Assembly: GCA_036937835.1 (NCBI GenBank)
Contig: CM072871.1
Span: 946,001-1,010,000, forward strand
Reading direction: 5' to 3'
DNA: 64,000 nucleotides
Source of the DNA: Pampus argenteus
Taxonomy: Eukaryota > Chordata > Actinopteri > Scombriformes > Stromateidae
Numbering within the stretch: position 1 is the first letter of the stretch; each line of letters opens with the position of its first letter. Position numbers and translations under genes: made by a program. This document shows, one piece after another, positions 39,414-50,443 of this stretch. The notes under the pieces are model-generated. The model made no database searches, was not told the origin of the DNA, and saw only the letters and a program-made list of their open reading frames with translations.

Positions 39414-39791
39414 GACCAGCAGGGTCATGGAGGTTAATTTGTCTTTAAGTCAAGCACTGTGTCTGGACGTCTCTCAGTTAACTGTTATTGACTTATTTGT
39501 GTGAATAATTGACTGTGTAGAAGCGACTGCTGGCGAGCGTCATCACATGTCACATGTCGCACATCTAACAAGACTTTGCTGCGTTTTCTCACTTCTTCAA
39601 CTGTTTCAGGAAGTGAGTCACCAAAATCAGGAAACTGAGTGTTGCTATTAATACAACTGAACAGAGGACTATTGATGGTGAAAGCTAATGTAGTTTCAGT
39701 TGAAAAGGAAAGCAACTCCAGTAAACCTGAGTAAACCTAAAGGACATTATGCTCCTTGTGGGGTGAATTTCACCTCCGAGACTTCGCCGCC

Positions 39792-39969
39792 ATGGAAGAA
39801 CACGTCTCAAATACTGAAGCAGGTAAACTACAACACTTCTTCTATCATTATATTTCAAATCACGTTCAGGTGGCGAAGATATACCCGAAAGACGTGTTTT
39901 TATACTAAAATGTCACTTTATAGTTTTCTGAACAGGTCGTGTGACTCTTTTATAATGTTTAATCTTTTC

Positions 39970-40003
<34 letters not shown>

Positions 40004-43000
40004 TATTATTGTTGTCGATCTGCATTTAAAGCCGAAAGTGAATTTTCATTGACAGTTTTTTTGTTACTGTGCTTTAAAGAAAAAGAGGAACGTCTCGGCC
40101 TTCCTGTGTGGTTAAATTCAAATGTCGGTTATTTCAGTTGTATTTTCCCATAAGTCCATAATTATAATGAATCACGTTTTGGATTTGATAAAAACAGATG
40201 TTGAGTCTGTGCGAGTCATCAGTGGGAACGGTGATGAAGGTGAATACTCACGTTGGTTTCTTTTCCTGTTAGCATGTACAGAGGTGAACTTGACTTGATT
40301 AAACACTGTAATGAGTCAAACTAAATTACTCTGACCAGTGTTGACAGTGCAATGTTTGCACAGCTCCTTGTTGGCGCTGCACCGAAATATCAAACAGATC
40401 GGACATTCAGGCTCTGACCACAGTCACCTTGACGTTCCTCAGCCGGACACGTTTCCACGATAAACACGACCTGCTGCAACATGCAAACTAACACATAATA
40501 TCACCAGTGTCGTATCATTAGTGTAATGTTTGAGCTGATTACATTTTAAATGGTTAGGCTGGATCAGTGATGTTTAAGAGGAGCTAATATTGACTCATTA
40601 TTATATGATTTCCACCTTCATGCTACGGTTAATAGACGGGCTGTATATAATAATCACACAGTTTTATCTTCTGTTTTTCAGCACATTGTGAATCCCTCTC
40701 CTCCACGTGTGAGCTGTTAATTCTCCACACTGCCGAGGCGCGAGAATGGGCGACGTATCTGCGGCAGATCTTGAAGTCATCGCAAAAATTCCACAAAAGG
40801 TCCATTTTGCTGTATGCGGTCGGCCCAGACGATCAGCTCCACGGATATAACTTTGAATATTTCCAGAGCTGCAAGTGCATCGTGCTGCTCTTCACCGGAG
40901 CATTAATAGACATCCTGTGTGACCCTGAACTCCACGGGGCCCTTCAGAGACTCCTGTATCCTTCTCACAGAGTGGTGGCGCTGTTGTGCGGCGTGTCAGA
41001 GCTCGACATACACACAGAAAGCTTTGAAGGCTGGCCGAGCTGGAGGAAGCTTTACGCCGACGATGAGCCATCGCTCTACGTCTCCACCGTTCTGGAGGCC
41101 ATCGCTGACAGTACGTCAGTAGCAACAAACGTCCGAGTCTCATTCAGCCCATCATGGCTTCATGATTTCTGTTGTTATTTCTAGAGCTCACATTTAGGTT
41201 TATTTTAAGTTTTACCTTTATTAGTAGCGGTGTCTTGCTCTTATGTGCTGATACGTGTTTGATAATTTAATGTTCTCGTCAGTGTTCAGATACTCAGTGA
41301 AAATATCAGCATCATTCTGGAAAGAAATACTCTGATGCAAGTAAACATCCTGCATTCAAAATATTACCTGAAGTCCTGCTCCACTCATGTGTTGTGTTGC
41401 TCATTATATATTCATATATATTCATATATATTCATATATATTATATCACTTCCCTTGGATATTAGCCGTAGAGTATGATTCTGTTTGTTTCTCTGTGCGC
41501 CTGATTTTGTGTCTTTTGTAACAGCTGCTGTCGTTTAATGAGATGTAGAAAGCTGTAAAGATGTGGAGGGGATCTTTAACTATTGAACGTGCTGGTTATG
41601 CAGCAGTTATAGGTTATACATTGATGCATTAACATCAAACTAACTGGTAGTTTATTCTTTACCAATGCATCATACTTTATAATATCATCACTAGTTTTAT
41701 ATGTCAATTCTGAATCTACAACAAGTAACTATTGCTGTCAAATACATGAGATGTAGTGGAGTATAAAATAAGCTTCTCCTGAAGAAATCGTCCCTGTGGA
41801 AGCTGCTGAACGTGATGTCTGTGGATTATTGAATGTTTTGAACAATACAAATAAGATTATTCATGTACACATGTTGTTTCAAAGATTGATGCCTTGAAAC
41901 ATAAGCAGATACAACAAAGAACATAAATGAGACGTTTCTTTCTTATCTATTTATTGTTGTTTATTGTGAACTGAGCCTTAAATATAATTAATATAATTAA
42001 AAGTTAATTTTAAGAAACACCTTTAATATTTATCTGCTTTTATTTTATTTTTTTATTATTATTCAAAGGCCGACGAGCGGAGGCTGAACATGAGAGCAGA
42101 TCTACGGCAGCGTGGAACGTCGCAGCAGAGTCTTCACACACAGATCCTGCCGATGAAACGGAGGAAGTGGTGTCAGAGGAGCAGGAAGAGCCTGTCCTGA
42201 AGGACGAAGAGGCCGCGAGCCCGGGGACTTCACCCACACACATCACCTGTCGCACTGTTCAACCAAACAGAGTCCTGTGTGGGGTAAGACTAGTAACTAC
42301 ATAGTAATAACATATGATGATAATAATAGGAGTGGATCAGAGCTGCTCTTCTGGAGATACGATGTGTTATTCAACGTTTACTCCCACGTTTTCTTTATTA
42401 AAATAAGTCACCAATACATTTTGTTTTTTATGGTACTGACGTAATATTGACTCATCAAAAACTCCTGAAAGATGACTTTATAATAGTCTTATTTGAAAAT
42501 AAAAGTCTTATTTGAGTCTATTAATTCTGCTTTATTGTATATTCAGGTGCACGAGGTCATTTATATTATTTTCACACACAAACTGGATGAGCAGTCGGCG
42601 CCACAGGTGGAGTTTTTATGTGAAAATGTTGATGCAAAGAGGATCCCGGCCACCGTGGAGAATGAATATACTATAAGTGTCACCGCCCCTGGTGAGTATC
42701 TGTTATACGTATGATATAATACATGATGCTAATGCTGCTACATGCTAATCACTACACGTCGTTCTCCTCTAGACATGCCTGCTGGAGTAGTTTCACTCAC
42801 TATGTACACTGACCAATCACGTATCAGCTTGCAGCCTGTGACGTACTATACAAACATGGGAGAAGTCAGTCGGTATCTTGAAGACGCTACAGACCCCATA
42901 AACTTCATCTGCCAGGTGAGTCATCATGTCAGTGACTGTGCTGCTTCTACTTTTCTCTCTGCGTTTACTCATTTTGTACTTTCAGGCCTTCAACCTGACG

Positions 43001-46000
43001 TCCAACATAACAGAATCACTGGACCACATGCTAACTGACTCGCTGAAAGCCAGGATACCTGCAACTAGTCTCCAGCTGTTTGGAATCAGACAGATAGAAG
43101 AAGACAATATGGCGTCATGTGAGTACAGCACATGGATGACGGAGAATAAAAGCAGCTTTCAGGAGTCGCTGCTCCATCTTATGATGCCTTTTGTCCCTCA
43201 GATCAGCGTAACGAGGAGCTTCCCACGCTGCTCCACTTTGCTGCCAAGTACGGCCTGAAGAAGCTGACCACCATCCTCCTTCAGTGTCCCGGCGCTCTGC
43301 AGGCTTACAGCGTGATGAACAAACATGGAGACTACCCAAACACGCTGGCAGAGAAGAGCGGCTTCTCAGATCTGAGACAGTACATAGACGAATTCTTTGT
43401 GAGTCCAGTGATGGTTTGTGTTTGTGTTTTTATGTGTTAAATAGTTTGTAGATGTCACATCTTTCTCTGTCTTTAAACAAATCTAGGAGACAGCAGACAT
43501 GCTCAAGTCTCACTTTGCAGACTCCATCAACACAGATGACTGTGCAGAGGTGTATGAGATGATGTCAACCACGTCTCAGGACATCATGATGAAGTACTCC
43601 GGCGGCTCAGAGGACATATACGAGTCTATGCTCGGGATAAACCCTGAATGTGTAGAGGACCTATGTAGGAATAACATCCTTTTATTTCATTTGGGAAAAT
43701 AAATCCTATAAAAACAAATCGTGCATGTTTGAGCCAGAAAATGAGCTTCATGTTCGCTCCTGTTTCAGATGAGGTGATGGAGGCGGTGACTGAAAACCCA
43801 GAGGAAGCTATGCTCAGGAAGTTTTTTCAAGGTAAACATTTTAAAGTAATAACCTTATATAGCACCACTGTATATATGCTGTATAATGTGTTTATGTTGT
43901 GTCCAGCTAAACCTCAGGCCAGCGTCATCCAGCACAACCAAGAACACTTTAGAAGTGAGGAAGAGGACAGAGAGGAGCCGAATCACTTAGATCAGAGTCA
44001 AGAAGGGGAGGATCCGTACAGCCTGGGCCCAGAGGAGATCTACTACACGGTGGATTCAGACAGTACCTATAACTCAGAGATCCTGAACCGGCCACCGGCC
44101 CCGGTTCCCAGACCGGAGCGGGAGCCCGAGCCCATGAAGCCCGAGGCCTACATCTCTAGAGGTCTGTTCTTCTTTTTCCTGCAACCTTCTACTTTAAATC
44201 AGATTTATTTAAGTTTTTCTCTTCAAGCAGAACTAAACGACTCAATATTTGTGACAGTATTTTCAGATAAAAGTACATCCCAAAGGCAAACGGTGGAAAC
44301 AAGATTACCTGAAGGTAAATCACAGTGTTGTTTTATGGTTATTCAACCTCATTATGGAGGAAGCCAAACATTATCTATGATTCAGTAAAATATTAAACAC
44401 AAGATACAAGGTACACAGCATTTTACTAGATTGTGGTAGAATCATTGAGTACCTACAATATGTTGTGTGTGTCTGACTAATCCAATCTCTACATGAACTT
44501 TTCCATCTTTGTGTTATTTCTGCTGTGAGACAGAAGTTGGTCAGAAGTATGATGAGTGTGTGTTATTAGTGGGAAGATGTTTTTGTCCTGCAACCATCCT
44601 GCCATTAAAGTTTTTCATGATTCGCATCACGACCACATTTCTCATAGACAGTGGATGAAAGTAAAGTCGCTCTTTTGCTGTGCGACTCGTGTAGACGGGA
44701 GGCCGAGTCTGTATGGTCTCGTATGTACCGTTATATAACGTGTGAGGTTATTTCAGCAGCAGTCACACACATTCACATGCTGTTAGTGGTAACGAGGGTA
44801 ACCGTCCGGTTTAACACGCTTCTCTAACCATCCTGGTAACAAACCTGCATCTTTGCTTCTCAACCAGTGAATTTATTTCTGCCTCACATGATATTATTGC
44901 ACCATATCATGTATTCACTTCCTACCATTTACTTGCTTGTCCAATGAAAATAAAACTTTTTACATTTTCAGTTTATTATTATACAGTATATATTTCATAT
45001 CATGATATTTTTTTGAACATTTTCTTGACGTCCAGTCCAGCCTGCGGTGGAGCCCCCGTCCCCTGTGTATGACCCCTATGCTGGGATGAAGACGCCTGGA
45101 CAGAGGCAGCTCATATCCCTGCAGGAGAGGGTGAAAGTGGGAGAAATTACTGTGGATGAAGCCGTCCAAGAGTTTAAGGCCTGGCAGTTTGACCATGAAC
45201 GCAGAGCCACCTCCATACGCTATCAGCAGGTACATCTCATATGCAAACATCGTGGGCTGTCGGGTGCTGATTAGCAGTCAAGGACTGGATCTTATTTGTG
45301 TCGGGATTTTTTTCTTTAGGAAAATCTGAAGAGATTACGAGACAGCATCACCAGGCGTCACAAAGAGAGAGAGAAGAGAGGAAAGGAGCTCGGTACAATA
45401 ATTACAACACTTATTACTGCAAACTTTAAGGGGAATGAAATGAATAAACTGACTGTGATTGTTGTAGAATGAAGAGTCTTAATCTAAAAGCACATTCAGC
45501 GAGGAAAAAAACATCCTGTTATTTTCAGAAATGTCTGATGTGGCCTCTCCCCTCTCAGATTATGAGATTAGCGCTCCGCTGCAGACCAACTCATCGTGGG
45601 GCTCCAGTATGACGCTAGAGTGCAGCGTGTACGAGTCGGCGCCCAGAGTAGTGGCTCCGCCCCCTCCAGTGGCTCAGTTTCTCCAAAGAGGCAACTGGAA
45701 GACAGGAAGCACGTCCAGCACGTCCAGTGAGTGATGACGCTTTCCTCTTTGCTTGTTTTGTGGCTCAGAGCTTCGTCCTGTTTGCATTAAACAGACTGAA
45801 ACGACAGTACAGCTGCTTTCTAGTTACAGGTCGTTAAATCAAAGTACCAGTACAGAGTACAGCATGTCAAAATACTCCGGTACAAGTACAAATCCTGCAT
45901 GAAAGTACAAAAGTATTAGCAGCATGTACTTAAAGTATCAAAAGTGAAAGTACTCATTGTACAAAATGGTCCAGTTTAGAGTTTAATGTATGTATAATAT

Positions 46001-46020
46001 GTGTATATGTACATGTGTGA

Positions 46021-46070
<50 letters not shown>

Positions 46071-46172
46071 GTACTACTGTAGACTCAAAAGAAGGACCAA
46101 CAATCACACATGTTGAAGCTTTACTAGAATTACTTTTTTTTTTGTCTTTTCCTGGGTGCAACTTTTTCCTAG

Positions 46173-46207
<35 letters not shown>

Positions 46208-48461
46208 GAGGTAAATAAAAATGGTTCAGATTTAATCCAGTGGAATAATCCCAGACTAGTTATAAATAGAGGACAGAGTGTAGCTGACTCTACTGGGACA
46301 GTAAATACATAAAATAAGTAATAAATCAGTCATCAATAGTGTAACGTCTGGATCTGTGTTGCTGCCTCATTCCACATAATGAACTGTGGACATCTGACAC
46401 TACAGACAAGAAGCTTCCTTATTCTGTTTTATTACAGTATGAAGCATGAAACTCACTCATACATCCGTCAATTCTAGTTTACTGCTTCATCACAAATGAC
46501 ACAACCAACCACAAGAAGGCACAACCAAACACAACCAAACACGACCAAACACAACCAGACGCAACCAAACACAACCAAACACAACCAGGCTCATCTTTTT
46601 CTTTACCAGGTGACACGTTGTGCACTGTGAAAAACTTTCTCTACTTCCTGTAACTAAAAAGGTTTCTAAATGCGCGTCGGCTCAGGTGTCGATACACCTG
46701 AAACACTCGGAGGTCCGTAATTGGTGGTTTGAACTGGGAAATTCTCAGACTTTCACAATGATTGATTTCTGTACCGTTGGGGACGTTTACCTGAGTGGGC
46801 TTTTGTTTCAGTTGACAGAAAATAGATTTCCTAGAATCAACATCAGAAACTATTTATGCAGAAACTCACATAAGAGGCTTTTCTTACTTCTTGATTTAGA
46901 AACGGGTCGCGTCTCTGTGATGTTTTGATGTCCTGAACGTCACTTAGTGAAGCAAACGGGGGTTTGAAAGGAGAAAACGAGCCTGAAGATCCACTGATCT
47001 GCTAATTCTAGACATGAGCTCAGATTAAAGTCATTCACAGATGAAATGAGAGATATCTCGTTATCATGAAACACATCTAGCATGAAGGAAGCTAACCTGC
47101 ATCGCTGGCTGAAACTCTACCTTCAGTGTGTCTACAGGCTTCGTTCTTCTCCGTCTAATCTTGCATCTCTTCCTGCAGACATGTTGTATAACACAAACCT
47201 TTTTAACCGCCTTTGGTGAAGTGGTCTTACAGCATACTTCACCACAGACAGTAAACTGTGAGAAACATGAAATCACTTCTGTGTTTTCATGACACCAGGT
47301 ACTGAGAGCAACAGACTGAGCGTTCACAGCACGTTGAGCTGCAGCAGCGGGACGGAGCCCGAGTTTGAGGTGAGCCTGATGCTTCAGTGTCTGACAAAGT
47401 ATAGAAATAATATTCTCAAGAAATCTTAGAAGCGCGACACGTTGCTCAATGTTTTCTCAGAAATGACCACACTGTGACGCATTATTTGTGTGTTTTTCTG
47501 TTTTTTTTCCTTAATTTCTAAATAATGTTTTCTTTCAGGACGCAGTAGAAAACCTGCCTCCTCCACCTCGACCTCCACGCTTCCCTGATCCTGCACCCGT
47601 CGTGCCTCCACCCAGAATCCCCCCACGGATCCCAGAAAGGTGAGTCTGAGACAATCATTCAGGCAGAATAATACAGCTGCATACATATTTAAATGTAGTG
47701 GCTAACCTGTGATGGGAACAATACAGAATGTGTAGGCGGTGAAGAGACGGAGGAAACAACTGATTCACAGCTGTGCATCGAGCAGGAAGCGAGAGAGTGA
47801 AAGTGATGAAGGCGTGAAGATGTTCATATGTGTGCACATATAAATATCTCTGAACGCAGAAGATGAAACTGACTCTGAACGTGGTTAAAAATAAACTGAT
47901 GATATTGACTTGCTTCGTATCTCTTATCAATGAATATACAGTTTGTGCTGCAGCGTCTCTACAACCTGTTATGTCTCTCGCCTGCATAATCAAATCTAAT
48001 TTTAGAAAGGATAAGCTTTCCTCAGTGTGTTGGATTATGGAGGCCGTGTAGGAACCTCCACACATCCTCATTGTTGACACATGTGAAGGCCTTCCAGGAG
48101 AGACTGTCTGAAAACCACATTCAAGGAGCTTTTGGTTGTACAGCGTGGTCGGACAACATACAAACCGACTGTAACAGGATCATATGGGATTTATACACAT
48201 GCCTACAATGAGTTTATCATCAGTTTATATTAATATGTTCTGTAGCTTCTTCTGATTAAGACATGTGGATATAATTCAGCCTGTAGCAGCTTGTCTCTGG
48301 ACGTGTGATTGTTGCAGCCTCACAGTGTCTCTGTGTGTTACAGAGCACCAGATAAGATGCTGCACGAGCGCTACATATCCTGCCCGACTCGAGCTCTTCC
48401 TCAAAGACCCCTCCCGAGACACGCCGGCACAGCGCCCCCCATCCCGCGCCGGCTGCGGTGA
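39792..48461 (+). CDS. pik3ap1: pik3ap1 (BCAP), phosphoinositide 3-kinase adaptor protein 1, 18 coding exons, 890 aa
   Basis: BCAP links B-cell receptor and TLR signalling to PI3K in the cytoplasm and at the membrane. Exons: 39792-39822, 40198-40239, 40682-41110, 42069-42283, 42547-42691, 42773-42915, 42986-43118, 43202-43398, 43487-43664, 43769-43831, 43907-44161, 44228-44314, 45036-45229, 45320-45392, 45529-45726, 47299-47369, 47539-47639, 48344-48461. Together they make 2673 bases with consistent phases and a TGA stop. The start sits in gccgccATGG, a full Kozak context. A TIR-like domain lies at about 33-165 (exon 3), a DBB region at about 225-370 (GVHEVIYIIF, ENEYTIS) and ankyrin-like repeats at 383-445 (LLHFAAKYGLKKL). 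Four YxxM sites for the p85 SH2 domains are Y313 (YTNM), Y468 (YEMM), Y490 (YESM) and Y505 (YEVM). The conserved KTPGQRQLISLQE segment starts a predicted coiled coil at 655-730, and the tail is proline-rich (820-890). These features match BCAP and exclude its relative BANK1. An acidic stretch (about 185-220) makes it longer than human BCAP (805 aa). Confidence 0.96.
39974..40003. repeat. (ATT)n repeat in pik3ap1 intron 1
   Basis: About ten ATT units within the intron between the two small 5' coding exons. Confidence 0.9.
41325..41790 (-). repeat. Dispersed teleost repeat (family C) in pik3ap1 intron 3
   Basis: Landmarks are catcctgcattcaaaatatta, ...ccaatgcatcatactttata... and gagatgtagtggagtataaa. 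These occur in this order in a repeat that I recognise as abundant in percomorph genomes. The middle holds a tatattca tandem patch (about 41405-41443). A fragment of the same family is in intron 15. The strand given is arbitrary. Confidence 0.6.
43698..43703 (+). other. AATAAA overlapping an in-frame stop in pik3ap1 intron 9
   Basis: If the exon 9 donor (t|gtagga, unusual at +3 to +5) is not used, the frame runs 12 codons into intron 9 and stops at TAA 43700-43702. That stop overlaps a canonical AATAAA. The arrangement could allow an intronically polyadenylated transcript ending after three of the four YxxM motifs. No GT/T-rich downstream element is obvious, and chance occurrence is likely enough that confidence is low. 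Confidence 0.25.
45825..45990 (+). repeat. Dispersed teleost repeat fragment (family C) in pik3ap1 intron 15
   Basis: Contains aatcctgcatgaaagtacaa, then agtattagcagcatgtactt and aaagtatcaaaagtgaaagt followed by actcattgtacaaaatggtc. This is a very characteristic teleost repeat segment and is related to the copy in intron 3. Confidence 0.7.
46016..46064. repeat. (TA)n microsatellite, pik3ap1 intron 15
   Basis: TA tract flanked by tatgtaca-like variants. Confidence 0.93.
46172..46208. repeat. (GTT)n repeat, pik3ap1 intron 15
   Basis: Twelve GTT units in a row. Confidence 0.93.
46500..46590. repeat. 10-bp tandem repeat (acaaccaaac), pik3ap1 intron 15
   Basis: Nine decamer copies of acaaccaaac with single-base variants (acgaccaaac, acaaccagac). 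Intron 15 (45727-47298, about 1.6 kb) is mostly repeat. Confidence 0.92.
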
Positions 48462-48796
48462 TGCATGCACGCTTCTCCGGCTGTAGCTGGTGGTGGTGGT
48501 GGGGGGGGGTTTGCTTTATTTGCTTGAACTAATTTTATGTTTCCAGAATAATACAGAATACAGCATTATTACCCTCAATATTTCATTATGTGTGTGTGTA
48601 GTAAGTGTATATGAGTGTATGTTGTGTTATTAATAGAGCAGTGCGTATGATTGTTTGTGTATATTTACTTATTTAACCTCAGATGGTGTCACCATTATAC
48701 TTCTTTCACTTTTGATGTATTTTTCTTAATCTTGTAGTTTTTGTGTGCATCAGATTTTCTGAATTTCACACATAATCACAATAAAATCACAATAAA
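48462..48796 (+). other. pik3ap1 3' UTR with two poly(A) signals
   Basis: After the TGA there is a G-run (ggtggtggtggtgggggggggg) and AT-rich sequence. AATAAA occurs at 48780-48785 and again at 48791-48796. Cleavage is expected about 10-30 bases later. Confidence 0.75.
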
Positions 48797-48799
48797 ACA

Positions 48800-49640
48800 C
48801 TGTAATTATGGTCCTTTTATGTTCTTGAATGTATTATTTTCTGGATTATAATGTTTGGTCACTAGATGGCGCCGTGTTCTCTGTTTGCAGGAGTCTGTGT
48901 ATGTGAGTATTTAATGATGTTTTCTCAGTATTTTTCTTACTATTAGTTTTACTTATATATTTTACAGATGGTGATGATGGTTTAACTGTCATGAAGCTAA
49001 ATGAACCCTGACTGCTCCAACATGTCCTGTGTAAAGTTGAAAACATGGAGCCAGCTGGGACTTCCGGTCAAATCATTCAAAATAAAATCTTCCTGACAAA
49101 CAGGAACTGCAGCAAAGTGAACAAATAGTGAATAAGAAGCTGTTTTAGGTGAAATATGTTTTACTTTCTTTAAATGATTATTTTCTTTTAGTTTGTCAGT
49201 TTGCAGCCGTGACTCTGGAGTGACGTGTCATCATCATCATGTATGTGGAAAACCTCTTCATGTTTCATGCTTCATGTTCTGACATCAGAAAACATGTGAA
49301 CCACTGAAGATTATTAATTCATTTATCAGTGTTTCATCTTTAGATCTGAATCAAATCACATTTATTATGGACATATAAGGTTCATTTGTAATATTGTAGT
49401 AAAGTAGACGTATGGTTCCTCAAATAGAGATGATTTCACTCATCATGGATCATATCGCTCTACTACAAGTTACTGATGTGCACAAATATCTTTAGAGCTG
49501 CACTAATCATGATTATGTGGATGCTGCAGTAAACTGAGCAACCTGCAGACAGCCGGCAGCAAGCTTTGATTCATCAGAGGACCAGAAATGTGTCAGCTTG
49601 TTGTTTATGTGTAGCCAATGTCCTCCCACTGCCTCCACCC
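48800..49640. other. Short intergenic spacer between pik3ap1 and sorbs1
   Basis: About 0.8 kb with no coding signal. It contains AT-rich sequence, one AATAAA at about 49081 and, at its right end, the presumed sorbs1 promoter, where a GT/CG-rich tract begins. Confidence 0.5.
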
Positions 49641-49811
49641 AGAGGAGCAGTTCGTGCTCTTATTGTGTAGGAGCAGCCGGAGCTCTGTGTGTGTGCGTGC
49701 GTGCGCGTGTGTGTGTGTGTGTCTGGTGGACAGAAGCAGCAGCAGCTCTGAGTCTGATCTCAGTAAAGTGTTTGTGCAGCAGCAGCAGCTCTGGGTGACC
49801 ATCACACACAG
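49640..49811 (+). other. Candidate sorbs1 5' UTR exon
   Basis: A GC-richer block with a (GT)n/(GC)n tract and a run of CAG, ending in tcacacacag|gtaagcat, a near-perfect donor (cut after 49811). All three frames are interrupted or lack a conserved start, so it would be untranslated. Its position, one spacer after pik3ap1 and before the sorbs1 exons, fits a first exon. SORBS genes use several promoters, so others may exist. Confidence 0.4.
49687..49722. repeat. (GT)n/(GC)n microsatellite
   Basis: gtgtgtgtgcgtgcgtgcgc followed by further gt units inside the candidate 5' exon. Mixed CG/TG alternation is Z-DNA-prone. Confidence 0.88.
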
Positions 49812-49867
49812 GTAAGCATGTTCCTGCTCAGGTGTGTTTCTGCAGATTGTTTAAAGGTATCATTCGC

Positions 49868-49945
49868 TCCTTTTTCTTTCTTTCTTTTTCTTTCTCTCTT
49901 TCTTTCTTTCTTTCTTTTTTTCTATCTTTTTCTATCTTTCTTTCT
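49868..49945. repeat. (TTTC)n pyrimidine tract
   Basis: Tetramer repeat tttc/ctttt with tctatctt interruptions, all pyrimidine on plus. Confidence 0.88.
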
Positions 49946-50398
49946 CTTCTTGCCGCTGTAACAGCTGACTCTGTGTTTTGACCGTGTGATGCAGCAGCCC
50001 TGCATGTTCTCCGTCGTTAAAGGTGAATGCGGAGACTTGATGCGGGCTCAGAGCTGCTGCTTTCCGTCGTCTTGTGTTGTCTCTGCATGGGACAGTTACT
50101 GCAGCACCGGCGGACCCACCGGTGCTGCATGAGCCGCCATGGTGCCGCACCGTGAGGCTCACATGCTCCGGGATTTACATGACTTCATATCGGCTGGTTG
50201 GTGCAGGTAGTAGTGAAGCAGACAGCTGGTGTTGTCACACACATGTTTGGTTGTTGAAGCAGTTTCAGGTTGTAAATGTTTTGTCAGCAGCTGTTATGTA
50301 ACTAGTGTAGTGTGATTATTCACTGCAGTTATTGACTCAGTCAACCTGCCTGAAGCCTCAAAGAAACAGCACGAGACAATCAGAGAGCTTCACACACC

Positions 50399-50443
50399 TT
50401 AATAATCATTAATAATCATTAATAATCATTAATAATAATAATA
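50399..50443. repeat. 10-bp tandem repeat (aataatcatt)
   Basis: Three full decamers, ending in a short aataat run. Confidence 0.9.

Larger units (their letters stand above)
23730..39791. other. Gene-free interval between fam204a and pik3ap1
   Basis: About 16 kb without recognisable exons on either strand. It contains simple repeats, a degraded dispersed repeat at 24.3 kb, a degenerate tRNA-like segment at 36.4 kb and several AT-rich enhancer-like blocks. The right end holds the pik3ap1 promoter, which shows no clear TATA box. Confidence 0.6.

Noticed and set aside
40892..41143. Minus-strand open frame in the middle of the pik3ap1 TIR exon
   Set aside because: Antisense shadow of a conserved exon.
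39792..48461. Identity as bank1 rather than pik3ap1
   Set aside because: All four YxxM sites, the KTPGQRQLISLQE segment, the GNWKTGSTSS motif and the sorbs1 neighbour match BCAP; BANK1 lacks this set.
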